Positions 32,276 through 42,840 of a stretch of DNA of 64,000 nucleotides are shown in pieces. Source of the DNA: Salibacterium aidingense DSM 18341 (GTDB lineage: Bacteria > Bacillota > Bacilli > Bacillales > Marinococcaceae). Every line of letters starts with the position of its first letter. Within the stretch, counting starts at the first letter, position 1. The position numbers and the translations under genes were made by a program. Below the pieces are notes generated by a model. The model saw only the letters and a list, made by a program, of their open reading frames with translations, searched no databases and had not been told where the DNA came from. The DNA lies in NCBI RefSeq assembly GCF_000429685.1, contig NZ_KE386940.1:62001-126000 (forward strand). The letters run 5' to 3'.

Positions 32276-33523
32276 CTACGTTATTCCTTCTTTCCCCGCT
32301 TTCGATAAAGGAAAGTCTCCTTTGAAAACGTGTTCTACCCATAACGTAGCAGCTCCGAGAACGTCCGCTTTCGCCCCCAGTCCGGATGTTGTAATTTCGA
32401 AATCCTCCACATTTGTCTTTAATGCATGGGTGTAAAAGGATTCAATCAGCGGGTCCATCACCGATTGTTTTCCCCGCAGGATCCCTCCCGTAATAATAAT
32501 TTTTTCGGGATTGAACACATTGGCTAAGGTGGAAAGGCCGATCCCCAAATACCGCGAAGCTTCTTCGAGTATATTGGAGGCGAGTTTGTCATTGTTGTGG
32601 GCAGCGTCATAGATGTCCGTTATGGTTACATGGTTCACATCAGTATAACGTTCCTTCAGAAGACTGGGGAAACCTTGCTTTATTTTACTCCTTGCCTGGC
32701 CGGCGATGGAGAGTTCACTGGACAGGGTTTCTAAACATCCATAATTTCCGCAGGAGCAAAGGGGGCCGTTATCCTGAATAATGGTATGGCCGATCTGGCC
32801 CGCTCCGTAATTTCTGCCGTGAAAAAGCTGGCTGTCAATCATAATGCCGGCCCCCACTCCATAATCCACGTTAATCGTAATAAATGAGTTTAAATTTTCT
32901 CCTTTTCCAAACCAATATTCCGCCAGGGTCAATGAATTACAGTCGTTATCAACAAGTACGGGCAATTTTGTTTTATTTTCCAGTAACTGCCGGATAGGCA
33001 CGTTTTCCCATTGTAAATGAGGCGGATAAACAGAAATGCCTTCCATTGGATTAACGATTCCGTGCATACCCAGACCTATTCCTAATATATTTAAACTGCC
33101 GACCTCATATTTCTGTATCACAACTTGGATGACTTCATTCACTCTCTCCATCATTGTTTCAGGGTCGGTATTTTCCGGTAGAGCAGTTTCCGTGTACGCC
33201 ATCGTTTCGCCTAAAATATTATATAACCCTACCCGGATGGATTCAGAACGAATCGAAACCCCAATCACGTGAAAAACCTCTTTTTTCAGTTGGAACAGAG
33301 TGGGGAACCGGCCCCTTTTAATTCTGGATTCCCCAAGATTTTCGATGACCTGATAAAGTTCCAGTTCTGTCATGATGTCGGTTATAGCTGGAAGAGTCAG
33401 CCCGGTTATTTTAGAAAGCTCTGATTTGGAAGCAGAGCCCTTTTCTTTTAATATGCGGAGAACTAATTTCTGATTCATTTGTTTCATCATATCCTTGCTT
33501 ATTTTTTGAGCGGGATTATACAT
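32276..33523 (-). CDS. ROK-family transcriptional repressor (XylR-like)
   Basis: This 415-residue protein has an N-terminal winged helix-turn-helix (VLRILKEKGSASKSELSKITGLTLPAITDIMTELE) followed by a ROK sugar-kinase-like domain. The latter has GIGLGMHGIVNP, VDNDCNSLTLAEYWFGKG and the zinc-binding CSCGNYGCLE motif. Such repressors sense a sugar and control a neighbouring sugar operon, here the divergent genes from 33743. A perfect palindrome lies 46 bp upstream of its own start. The inducing sugar cannot be named. Confidence 0.9.
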   Translation of the reverse strand: MYNPAQKISKDMMKQMNQKLVLRILKEKGSASKSELSKITGLTLPAITDIMTELELYQVIENLGESRIKRGRFPTLFQLKKEVFHVIGVSIRSESIRVGLYNILGETMAYTETALPENTDPETMMERVNEVIQVVIQKYEVGSLNILGIGLGMHGIVNPMEGISVYPPHLQWENVPIRQLLENKTKLPVLVDNDCNSLTLAEYWFGKGENLNSFITINVDYGVGAGIMIDSQLFHGRNYGAGQIGHTIIQDNGPLCSCGNYGCLETLSSELSIAGQARSKIKQGFPSLLKERYTDVNHVTITDIYDAAHNNDKLASNILEEASRYLGIGLSTLANVFNPEKIIITGGILRGKQSVMDPLIESFYTHALKTNVEDFEITTSGLGAKADVLGAATLWVEHVFKGDFPLSKAGKEGIT

Positions 33524-33569
33524 GATATATTTCTCTCCTTTAGATTAGGCTGGCTATTTTGTAAAGTAA

Positions 33570-33585
33570 GTTTATTATAATAAAC
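33570..33585. promoter_or_regulatory. Palindromic operator, probably bound by the ROK repressor
   Basis: GTTTATTATAATAAAC is a perfect 16-bp palindrome in the divergent promoter region. A related TTTATTA...TAATAAA pair (14-nt spacing, from 33641) overlaps the rightward promoter. Confidence 0.6.
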
Positions 33586-33635
33586 AAAACACCAAAAAAC
33601 AAATGGGATTTATTCACTTATTTTTTAAAAAAACA

Positions 33636-33665
33636 TTGACTTTATTAAAGTGAGTTAACTATAAT
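33636..33665 (+). promoter_or_regulatory. Sigma-A promoter of the sugar operon
   Basis: -35 TTGACT (33636-33641) and a perfect -10 TATAAT (33660-33665), 18 bp apart. Confidence 0.75.
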
Positions 33666-33674
33666 AAAAATAAC

Positions 33675-33690
33675 ATAAAGCGCTTTCAAA
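33675..33690 (+). promoter_or_regulatory. cre site (CcpA) just downstream of the sugar-operon promoter
   Basis: ATAAAGCGCTTTCAAA contains the symmetric AAAGCGCTTT core. In reverse it reads TGAAAGCGCTTTAT, close to the cre consensus. Its place ~10 bp after the -10 box suits a transcription roadblock. Confidence 0.7.
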
Positions 33691-33742
33691 TTAAAGACAG
33701 ATAACATGCGCCGGATTGCAAGGAGAATGGAGGGGCTTGGTT

Positions 33743-34528
33743 TTGAGACGATTGGAGAACCGGACAGCTATTATAACAGGAGCAGGGAGGGGGATTGGCA
33801 GAGGCATTGCAGAATGTTTTCTGAAAGAAGGAGCCAACATTATTATAGCTGATTGTAACCAGGAAGAAGGAGTCAAGACCCAGGAAGAATTAAGGCAGCA
33901 AAGTGAAAACGTATATTTTATCCAAACCGACGTGAAATCAGAGGACAGCATTAAAAATATGGTAAACCGAACCGTTGATATTTTTGAAAGAATCGATATC
34001 CTGGTTAACAATGCCGGAATAACCGTTTTTGAGACGTTGGAGAATGCAACCATTGAGGACTGGGACAATTTAATTAATATAGATCTAAGAGGACCGTTTT
34101 TGTGCAGTAAACATGTCCTTCCTTATATGAAAAAACAAAAGAAAGGTTCTATTATAAACATTTCCTCCAATCATGCAGTGGCCACTTTGCCGGACACAGA
34201 AATTTATGCCGCGGCAAAAGGGGGGGTGAACGCGATGACTCGAAGCCTTGCGTTGAGTTTGGGGAGATATGGGATTCGCGTTAATGCTATTTGTCCAGGA
34301 TTTACCGATACTCCGCATTATAGACAATGGCTGGAAGACTCAAACAATAAGGAAAGAGTGGAAAGGGAGGTGAAAAACCTGCATGCCCTGAAAACGTATT
34401 GCACTCCTGAAGATATAGGAAACCTTGCCGTATATTTAGGTACAGAAGGGGCCGGCATGATGACGGGTGAAAACATAGTTTTAGATGGAGGGGTAGCAGC
34501 CCGGCTGTATCACTCAAAATATTGCTGA
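33743..34528 (+). CDS. Short-chain dehydrogenase/reductase (SDR)
   Basis: This 261-residue classical SDR has the cofactor motif TGAGRGIGRGIA near residue 12, NNAG near 90, a catalytic serine in NISSNHAVA and the YAAAK pair, and ends with the usual GENIVLDGG. It probably oxidises or reduces a sugar or sugar acid released by the downstream glycosidase (inference from operon order). A TTG start at 33743 is chosen: GGAGGGG lies 7 nt upstream and the protein then begins normally for the family. An earlier TTG at 33716 is possible. Confidence 0.87.
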   Translation: MRRLENRTAIITGAGRGIGRGIAECFLKEGANIIIADCNQEEGVKTQEELRQQSENVYFIQTDVKSEDSIKNMVNRTVDIFERIDILVNNAGITVFETLENATIEDWDNLINIDLRGPFLCSKHVLPYMKKQKKGSIINISSNHAVATLPDTEIYAAAKGGVNAMTRSLALSLGRYGIRVNAICPGFTDTPHYRQWLEDSNNKERVEREVKNLHALKTYCTPEDIGNLAVYLGTEGAGMMTGENIVLDGGVAARLYHSKYC

Positions 34529-34557
34529 TTTAGTTCTTGGAACAGGAGGCAGGCAAA

Positions 34558-37365
34558 ATGAAAGAAGAAGCAGACATTTTACAACTCAACGGGGAATGGT
34601 ATTTTTCTTTAGATCCGGATCTTTGTAAGGATTGGCATCAGAGACCTGCAGAAAAACCGGAGAATACGATCCAGATTCCAGGTTCCTGGGAAGAGCAGGG
34701 GTTTGGGGAGACGTCCGATCACGATCCGATTGGAACGTGGAAGAAAGACAGGGAATATGAGGGGACAGCCTGGTACGTAAAAGAGATAGACATTCCCCAA
34801 GGATGGAAGAAAGAAAACCACCGTTATCTTGTCATAAAAGGGGTCCGCTGGTTTACGGAATTGTTTGTGGATGGAAAATCAGCAGGCACGAATGACAGTC
34901 TCATCACCCCGCATTGTTTTGATATATCTTCTCTTATTCACCCCGGCCGCCGTCATCATATTGTGATTAAAGTCGATAATTCGATGGCGCTGCGCCTGCA
35001 TGAAAGCCATATTCATTCTTATCATACCTCTACGTACTGGGGCGGGATTACCGGTGGAATTGAAATTAGGGAACAGCCGCCATTTTCTTTTCAAACAGAA
35101 TTGATTCGTTCTGATTTTTCCCGTCATGCAATTACATTTGACTGCTCTTTTTCTATGGAAACTTTTCATCAGGAAGGATGGTCTCTGCAGGCAGAGGTTT
35201 TTCAGGAGGATGGTCAGATTGCTGCTGAGAACAGAATTCCATTGACCCATTCTCGTGCATCAATCGAGGTCTATCTAGGACAGAACGCGGTGTCCTGGTC
35301 ACCGGCACAACCTTATCTATACCACGTAAAACTTACATTACTCAAAAATGAAATCCCTTACACGACAAAGCAGTTTCAAACAGGATTTCGAGAAATAAAA
35401 ACAGACAGCGAATGTTTCTTATTAAATGATATCCCTGTTTTTCTAGCCGGTTATGTGGATTGCTGTGTTTTTCCGAATACTGGTTATCCTGTATGGGATA
35501 AGAGTCATTATAGATATCAATTTCGAAAAGCGAAGCAGTTTGGATTCAACCACGTGCGTTTACATGGATGGACGCCGCCGGAACCATTCTGGGAAGCGGC
35601 GGATGAAGAGGGCATGCTCGTTCAGGCGGAACTGCCTCATTGGAGCAGGTATTACCTGAATAGAAAAAAGAAGGCTCCTGCTGAAGTCCAGTCCTTTTTG
35701 AAAAGCGAATTGGAAAATGTATTAACTCTTTTAACACGACACCCCTCCTTTGTCATGTTTTCGATGGGAAATGAACTTATAGGAGAAGATGGTCATGAAG
35801 AGTTAAATGAGCTGGTGCGTTATGGCAGAGAACTTGATAGTACAAGAATCTACACGGATAATACAGGGTTTGGCCAGCTTCCCGCAAATGACCGGGAAGG
35901 AGACTTTTTCATTCCCACCCTAAACTGGCATCCCCCTTATAATATTGATCATGCAGCTGGTCCGGAGACCACAATGGATTACCGTGAGGTCACAAGGCTT
36001 GAACACAAACCATTAATCGCCCATGAACATGGGCAGTTCACGATGTATCTGAATCCGGCAGAAGAAGAAAAATATCAGGGTGTCTTAAAACCAAACTGGC
36101 TGAAAACGACGATAGAGACATTGAAAGCAAAAAATCTTGAACACAGGGTGGATGAATTTATAGAGGCTTCCGGTGTCCATCTGGTACGATCCCTGAAAGA
36201 AACGATGGAAAAAGCACGCAGAACGCCAGGATTGTCCGGAATTCAACTGCTCGATATCCGCGATTTTCCTGGACAGGGCCATGCTACTGTCGGTATTTTG
36301 GATGTTTTTTGGGACGATAAAAAGGTTGTTTCAGCGGAAGAGTTCAGGCAATTTAATGACCAAACAGTGCTGCTCATGCAAAGCGGCAGCCGGACCTATT
36401 ATAATGGAGAACACTTTCAGGCTGGGTTAGAGGTTTCCCATTTCGGAAGTAACGTGGAAACAGCGGAAGTGAGATGGAGGATAATTTCCGAGAAAGGAAA
36501 AACAGTATGTGAAGAAAAACGCGGGGAACTACGCATCAGCGGAAAGGGTCTTACCAGACTGGCTGATATCAAGTGGGAGATACCGGAGGGCCGCAGCTTT
36601 AAATGGCAGCTTAAAGCAGAATTAAGGATCGGCGCCAGGACCTATTATAATGACTGGGATTTTTGGTCCTACCCAAGGCTGCCGCTGCCTGAAACACAGC
36701 ATATCTGGACGAATATTCCTGACTTACGGTCCATATTATACGATGCCCGGGTAGAAGATACGATCGGGATTAATGAACACAGCTTTCAGGCAGAAAACAA
36801 TGTCGATGCAGCTGTAACAAATCAGTTATCTCGGGATGTCCTGCAATACTTGATAGACGGGGGATCTGTTTGGATGATGGCGGAGAAAAACAATCAGCAT
36901 GGGGAAATTCCCACGAGATATCTCCCTACTTTCTGGAATTATGTGTGGTTCCCAGAACAAACCGGGACCACAATGGGAATAATAAATCATCCTCATCCGG
37001 CGTTTCGGAATTTTTCTCTTGATCCATTCTCAAACTGGAATTGGTTTTATCTTGTGGATAACACACCGGCTATCAGTCTGGATCTCACGCCGCAGGTGGA
37101 TCCAATCATAGAAGTGATTGACAATTTTAATCGTGCCAAAAGACTTGCTTATGCTTTTGAAGGAAGAGTTGGAAAAGGGAAGTTGTTTGTGACAACGTTT
37201 AATCTGACGGATATCAAACTGATCAAAAAGCCCGAATTCCGCTATTTGATTATAACCATCCTGCACTATTTGAACAGCAGGGAATTTCAGCCAACTGCTT
37301 TCCTAACGGTAGGTGAATTATTAGGTATTTTTAAAGTGAGATCACTAATTAAAATGCGTTATTAA
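34558..37365 (+). CDS. Glycoside hydrolase family 2 enzyme
   Basis: The 935-residue enzyme has the GH2 layout. A jelly-roll sugar-binding domain (LNGEWYFSLDPD, GSWEEQGFGE, RWFTELFVDG) is followed by an immunoglobulin-like domain and a TIM barrel with the acid/base glutamate Glu406 in FSMGNELIG and the probable nucleophile Glu490 in IAHEHGQF. A long C-terminal extension of ~350 residues follows. There is no signal peptide, so it should act in the cytosol on imported oligosaccharides. GH2 covers beta-galactosidases, glucuronidases, mannosidases and arabinosidases; the specificity is not clear from motifs. AGGAGG precedes the ATG at 34558. Confidence 0.85.
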   Translation: MKEEADILQLNGEWYFSLDPDLCKDWHQRPAEKPENTIQIPGSWEEQGFGETSDHDPIGTWKKDREYEGTAWYVKEIDIPQGWKKENHRYLVIKGVRWFTELFVDGKSAGTNDSLITPHCFDISSLIHPGRRHHIVIKVDNSMALRLHESHIHSYHTSTYWGGITGGIEIREQPPFSFQTELIRSDFSRHAITFDCSFSMETFHQEGWSLQAEVFQEDGQIAAENRIPLTHSRASIEVYLGQNAVSWSPAQPYLYHVKLTLLKNEIPYTTKQFQTGFREIKTDSECFLLNDIPVFLAGYVDCCVFPNTGYPVWDKSHYRYQFRKAKQFGFNHVRLHGWTPPEPFWEAADEEGMLVQAELPHWSRYYLNRKKKAPAEVQSFLKSELENVLTLLTRHPSFVMFSMGNELIGEDGHEELNELVRYGRELDSTRIYTDNTGFGQLPANDREGDFFIPTLNWHPPYNIDHAAGPETTMDYREVTRLEHKPLIAHEHGQFTMYLNPAEEEKYQGVLKPNWLKTTIETLKAKNLEHRVDEFIEASGVHLVRSLKETMEKARRTPGLSGIQLLDIRDFPGQGHATVGILDVFWDDKKVVSAEEFRQFNDQTVLLMQSGSRTYYNGEHFQAGLEVSHFGSNVETAEVRWRIISEKGKTVCEEKRGELRISGKGLTRLADIKWEIPEGRSFKWQLKAELRIGARTYYNDWDFWSYPRLPLPETQHIWTNIPDLRSILYDARVEDTIGINEHSFQAENNVDAAVTNQLSRDVLQYLIDGGSVWMMAEKNNQHGEIPTRYLPTFWNYVWFPEQTGTTMGIINHPHPAFRNFSLDPFSNWNWFYLVDNTPAISLDLTPQVDPIIEVIDNFNRAKRLAYAFEGRVGKGKLFVTTFNLTDIKLIKKPEFRYLIITILHYLNSREFQPTAFLTVGELLGIFKVRSLIKMRY

Positions 37366-37380
37366 AATGGAGGGACAAAG

Positions 37381-38667
37381 ATGAAAAAAATTTTGTTTAC
37401 AGGCATTATCAGCATGGTTGGGTTGACGTTGATGGCATGTTCAGGAAGCGGCAGTTCTGAAGGCAGTTCCTCAGATGATGGGAAGGAAGAAATAACAGTT
37501 TGGACGTGGCCTAATAATGATCAAACCTTCGAAAACATTACCATTCCAATGTTTGAGGAAGAGCATCCCGATATTAACGTAAAGGTAGAAGCTTTCGGAT
37601 CAGAAGAATACCCTCAAAAACTTAGGACTTCTTTAACAGCCGGAGAAGGGCCGGATGTAGCAATGGTTGAAATAGCAAACGTTTCTGATTTCAGAGAAAT
37701 GGGAACATTCGAAAATTTAAATCAAGAGCCATATAATGCCGCTGAATTAAAGGCAGACTACGTTGATTATACCTGGGAGTATGTAGAAGGTGATGATGGA
37801 AGTGTCTTCGCTTTGCCAAAAAATACGGCTCCTGCAGCTATGTTTTATAATAAAAAAGCATTTTCAGAGGCTGGACTTCCCACAGACCCGGACGAGGTCC
37901 ATGAATTAATGAAAACATGGGATGATTATGTGGAAGCGGCAGGTGAGTTATCCACGTCTGGAGAAAAGTGGGCCATCTCCACGCCCAATCAAGTAAAAGA
38001 TACGATTATTCAGCAGAACGGCACTCCCTACTATGATGAAGAGGGGAACCTCCAGATTAATAATGAAACATTCATGGATGCCTATGATTATGTAGAGCAG
38101 CTGGATGAAATGGATGCTTTCTCTCCGTATGTGGAATTTTCATCAGAATGGAATGGAGCGATTCAGAATGGTTCGGTAGCGACCTATTTTCACGGAAACT
38201 GGTTTGAAGCGTATTTGAAAAATAATTCCCCGGAAGGAGAAGGGAACTGGGGGGTGACGTATGCTCCGGAGTACAAAGGACAGAGTGCATTTAATGACGG
38301 CGGGGACTTTATTGGAATTGTCAAGGACAGCGAAAAGAAAGAGACAGGCTGGGAATTTGTTCAGTTTGTATCCCAGAATAGTGAAAACTTAGAAAAAATG
38401 TATACCCAGGATGCCCTTTATCCTGCCTATGAAGAGGCATTAAGCAATGAATGGATGAATCAGGAAAATGAATTTTTTGGCGGGCAGGTAACGAATGAGA
38501 TTTTTGCAGAGGTTGCCGATAATATGGAGGCTCCTTCTATTTCAGTGAACGACCCTGTCGCCGAAAGCGGAGTAAACGATCTGTTAAGTAATATTACTGA
38601 GTCGGATAGAAGTCTAAATGAAGCGTTGGAGCAGGCTGTCAGTGAGATTGAAGCAAGACAGGAATAA
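37381..38667 (+). CDS. ABC sugar transporter substrate-binding lipoprotein (GH2 operon)
   Basis: This 428-residue lipoprotein has a signal peptide with lipobox LMAC near residue 20, a Ser/Gly linker and the family 1 solute-binding fold: EITVWTWPNNDQTFENITIPMFEEEHPDINVKVE, SLTAGEGPDVAMVEIANV and, later, GGDFIGIVKDSEKKETGWEFVQFV. It should capture oligosaccharides for the two permeases encoded next. GGAGGGACAAAG precedes the ATG. A GC-rich hairpin follows the gene. The protein is acidic. Confidence 0.92.
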   Translation: MKKILFTGIISMVGLTLMACSGSGSSEGSSSDDGKEEITVWTWPNNDQTFENITIPMFEEEHPDINVKVEAFGSEEYPQKLRTSLTAGEGPDVAMVEIANVSDFREMGTFENLNQEPYNAAELKADYVDYTWEYVEGDDGSVFALPKNTAPAAMFYNKKAFSEAGLPTDPDEVHELMKTWDDYVEAAGELSTSGEKWAISTPNQVKDTIIQQNGTPYYDEEGNLQINNETFMDAYDYVEQLDEMDAFSPYVEFSSEWNGAIQNGSVATYFHGNWFEAYLKNNSPEGEGNWGVTYAPEYKGQSAFNDGGDFIGIVKDSEKKETGWEFVQFVSQNSENLEKMYTQDALYPAYEEALSNEWMNQENEFFGGQVTNEIFAEVADNMEAPSISVNDPVAESGVNDLLSNITESDRSLNEALEQAVSEIEARQE

Positions 38668-38682
38668 AGAGTAGAAACTCGG

Positions 38683-38700
38683 GGGAGGGAACTTCCTCCC
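38683..38700 (+). promoter_or_regulatory. Intercistronic hairpin after the binding-protein gene
   Basis: GGGAGG (38683-38688) pairs with CCTCCC (38695-38700). No T-run follows. It probably lets binding-protein message outnumber permease message. Confidence 0.45.
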
Positions 38701-38730
38701 TGACATTTTCCGTTGTAGGAGTGGTCCGTA

Positions 38731-39654
38731 ATGACTATACAAAAACACGGTTCTTCTCCCGTTCAAAAGAATACGTGGAGAAAAATTAAAAACAATAAAG
38801 CGTTTTACATTTGTATTGCTCCTTTTATGATTCTATTTTTATTGTTCAGCGCTTTTCCGATTGTTTCCTCTTTTTTTCTTGGCTTCACAAAGTGGAATGG
38901 GGCGGGACTGCCCGCTTTTGCAGGGGTAGACAACTATGTTCAATTGTTTCAGGATCCTTTGTTTCTGCAGTCCATCTATAACACGATTTACATGTGGTTT
39001 TTTTCCACTTTATTCACCCTTGGATTGGCCTTTATCCTGGCTTATTTAGTAAATTATTATATTAAAAAGGCAAAGGGATTTTACCGGGTGGTGTTTCTGT
39101 TTCCATTGTTAGTGGCCCCGGCCTTAACAGCTATTATCATCAGTGTTGTGTTTTCCACCAATTCCGGGGCGGTGAATTCAGTCATCAGCTTATTGATGGA
39201 GGGTAGATTCACCCAGGAATGGCTTCGCTCCGAGTTTTGGATCAAACCACTGATTGTACTCATCATTGTGTGGAGATGGACCGGTTACCATTTCATCTTA
39301 TATATCGCCGGATTGCAGACAATTCCTGATGAATTATACGAAGCGGCCAGAATCGATGGAGCGAATCCATTGCAGATGATAAAAAATATAACCCTTCCGC
39401 TTATGCTTCCGATCATACTAGTTAGTTCCATCACAGCAACGGTAGGGGCGATTCAGTTATTCGATGAACCGTATGTTTTAACGGATGGCACCGGAGGGGT
39501 AGGAAATGCTGGTTTGAGCATGGGCATGTATTTGTATGAAACGGCTTTTGAATATTTTGATTTTGGATTGGCTGCGGCCCAGTCGTATGTCTTGTTTGCA
39601 ATGATACTGGCGGTCACATTGGTGAATGCCAGGCTGCTCCGTAGAAGAACGTAA
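38731..39654 (+). CDS. ABC sugar transporter permease 1 (MalF/UgpA type)
   Basis: This 307-residue permease has six predicted membrane segments and the EAA loop YEAARIDGANPLQMIKNITLPLM near residue 205, where the ATPase docks. It pairs with the permease encoded next. No ATPase gene is in the cluster, so a shared MsmX-type ATPase elsewhere is likely, as in B. subtilis sugar importers. Confidence 0.92.
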   Translation: MTIQKHGSSPVQKNTWRKIKNNKAFYICIAPFMILFLLFSAFPIVSSFFLGFTKWNGAGLPAFAGVDNYVQLFQDPLFLQSIYNTIYMWFFSTLFTLGLAFILAYLVNYYIKKAKGFYRVVFLFPLLVAPALTAIIISVVFSTNSGAVNSVISLLMEGRFTQEWLRSEFWIKPLIVLIIVWRWTGYHFILYIAGLQTIPDELYEAARIDGANPLQMIKNITLPLMLPIILVSSITATVGAIQLFDEPYVLTDGTGGVGNAGLSMGMYLYETAFEYFDFGLAAAQSYVLFAMILAVTLVNARLLRRRT

Positions 39655-39669
39655 GAGGAGGATGACGGC

Positions 39670-40494
39670 ATGAAAAATATCAAAAAGTACTTTGCTCAAA
39701 CGATAGTGTTTATGATCATGTTGATTTTTATATTTCCGTTAATATGGATGTTTATTCTCTCAACGAATTCTCAGCCGGATGTTTCGGGGTTTCCTCCCCC
39801 TATACTTCCAGGAGCCGAACTGGTAGAGAATTTTCAACGGCTGACGGATCAGATCCCTTTCTTTATTAATTTATGGAACAGTATTTATGTCGGCCTGAGC
39901 AATACCCTCTTGATCTTGTTTGTATGTTCCCTTGCAGCATATGGATTTGCAAGGTTTTCTCAAGCCCCGGGACATAAGTGGTTTTTTTATCTAGTAATGG
40001 TGGCTATTATGATACCGCCGTTAGCCGGTATTGTTCCATGGTTTTTGGAAATGAGCTGGTTCGGATGGCTGGATACACATTGGCCGTTGATTATCCCGAC
40101 AGCCGCATATCCGTTTGGGGTTTTCTGGATGTATCAATTTATCAGGCAGGCGATTCCGGAGGAAATCTATGAATCAGCGACATTAGACGGAGCCTCAGAG
40201 TTCAGAGTTTACTGGCAGATTGTTGTACCTTTAATCAGACCGGGATTGGCAGCTTTAGCGACATTATCTTTTTTAAATTCATGGCAGAATTTCCAGATGC
40301 CTCTGATTGTGTTGAACAGTACCGATAGGTTTACGATCCCGCTTGCCCTGACGAATTTAACTACTCTTTATGGAAATGACATCCCTGCTATAATGCTTGG
40401 GACCTCATTAAGTGTACTTCCGGTATTAGCAGCCTTTATGTTAATCACGAGACATTTCATTTCCGGGTTAACAAATGGAGCAGTGAAGTCGTAA
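39670..40494 (+). CDS. ABC sugar transporter permease 2 (MalG/UgpE type)
   Basis: This 274-residue permease has six membrane segments and an EAA loop (YESATLDGASEFRVYWQIVVPLIRPGLAAL). It is the last gene of the GH2 sugar operon. Only 2 nt separate its stop from the stop of the convergent DoxX-like gene, and no terminator hairpin is visible between them, so transcripts may overlap. AGGAGG precedes the ATG. Confidence 0.92.
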   Translation: MKNIKKYFAQTIVFMIMLIFIFPLIWMFILSTNSQPDVSGFPPPILPGAELVENFQRLTDQIPFFINLWNSIYVGLSNTLLILFVCSLAAYGFARFSQAPGHKWFFYLVMVAIMIPPLAGIVPWFLEMSWFGWLDTHWPLIIPTAAYPFGVFWMYQFIRQAIPEEIYESATLDGASEFRVYWQIVVPLIRPGLAALATLSFLNSWQNFQMPLIVLNSTDRFTIPLALTNLTTLYGNDIPAIMLGTSLSVLPVLAAFMLITRHFISGLTNGAVKS

Positions 40495-40496
40495 GT

Positions 40497-40850
40497 TCAG
40501 GGGTGTTTGTAGTAGAGCAGTGCCAACAGACCAAGTATTACGATATCAAGCCGGGCTTCAAATAAAAAGGTCAATATGCCGTTGTCGAGCAGTGGGATTT
40601 TAGTCAGCAGGATCGCGCCCAGAATAATAATAATCAACGGAATCACGGCATTTTTTACCTGCTGGTTAATAGCAAGGAGAACCCCGCAGAATATTTCCAC
40701 CAGCGCTGCAGCCATCATGATGTTTAGGGAAAAGGGTAGATCTACGCCGTTTAATATTTCCGGATGGATGATTTTCATAAGGCCTGAAACAATAAAGACA
40801 AAAGCCGTAAGACAGCGGATAATACGTAACGCCGATAACGCGCCGGCCAT
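40497..40850 (-). CDS. DoxX-family membrane protein
   Basis: The 117-residue protein has four hydrophobic segments and the DoxX/MauE-like start IIRCLTAFVFIVSGLMKIIHPE. DoxX-like proteins are small inner-membrane proteins linked to redox or oxidative stress systems in a few organisms; their general function is unclear. GGAGGGG precedes the ATG. It converges on the sugar operon. Confidence 0.75.
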   Translation of the reverse strand: MAGALSALRIIRCLTAFVFIVSGLMKIIHPEILNGVDLPFSLNIMMAAALVEIFCGVLLAINQQVKNAVIPLIIIILGAILLTKIPLLDNGILTFLFEARLDIVILGLLALLYYKHP

Positions 40851-40912
40851 ACTTGTCCCCTCCTTTTTTACTCATTCTATGAGAAAAGAAAGAGACTATA
40901 ACCTTTGAGGTA

Positions 40913-40943
40913 CAAAAAAAGACCTGTTCGGGGGAACAGGTCT
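40913..40943 (-). terminator. Terminator of the glutamate dehydrogenase gene
   Basis: The 10-bp arms AGACCTGTTC and GAACAGGTCT surround GGGG. On the minus strand a T-run (40914-40920 complement) follows. Confidence 0.9.
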
Positions 40944-40944
40944 G

Positions 40945-42375
<1,431 letters not shown>

Positions 42376-42511
42376 TTAGCCGCTGAAAAATCTGTTAGGT
42401 TGTATTTTATAATTTAGATCTAGAGAGAAACAATATAAAGTGGAGATTGGTTTCATGCCATAATGAGATGATAGAGAGGGAGAGGAGGTGTATGTAAGAA
42501 AAGCTGTAAAA

Positions 42512-42525
42512 AAACCGGCCGGTTT
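42512..42525 (-). terminator. Weak terminator of the 50-residue gene
   Basis: AAACC and GGTTT pair around GGCC; on the minus strand a T-run follows. The stem is short. Confidence 0.45.
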
Positions 42526-42544
42526 AACCTATAAACATTCAACT

Positions 42545-42697
42545 CTATTTTCTTGAAACCTTTGGAAGGTAAAAACCCTGATATTTCCTATTAATTTGTT
42601 CCATTTTCTTTCTGCGGTGGTTTTCTGCTATTTCTGGTTTCGTGTATTCTTCCTGAATGACGCGTTCCTGCCAAAATCTCCAGCCTGTCTTTTTCAT
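42545..42697 (-). CDS. Small hypothetical protein (50 residues), very basic
   Basis: This short gene has a strong ribosome site (AGGGGGGAG, 4 nt from the ATG). The product MKKTGWRFWQERVIQEEY... is rich in Lys, Arg, Glu and Trp and has no membrane segment. It lies between gdhA and the gltC-like gene on the same strand as gdhA. I do not recognise a family. The ribosome site and conserved-looking composition suggest a real gene. Confidence 0.55.
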   Translation of the reverse strand: MKKTGWRFWQERVIQEEYTKPEIAENHRRKKMEQINRKYQGFYLPKVSRK

Positions 42698-42840
42698 TGT
42701 CTCCCCCCTTTCCTCATGGAAACACTGCAATGTTTGTAAAATAAACAATATACATGTATTTTAAAAGGTGGGAATCATTCTGATCAATATAAATAAACGA
42801 TAAAAAACATATCAAAATGCGATGAATGGAGAGGGACGAA

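Noticed and set aside
32250-32435. Short rightward open frame next to the ROK gene
   Set aside because: It is antisense to the ROK repressor's 3' end.
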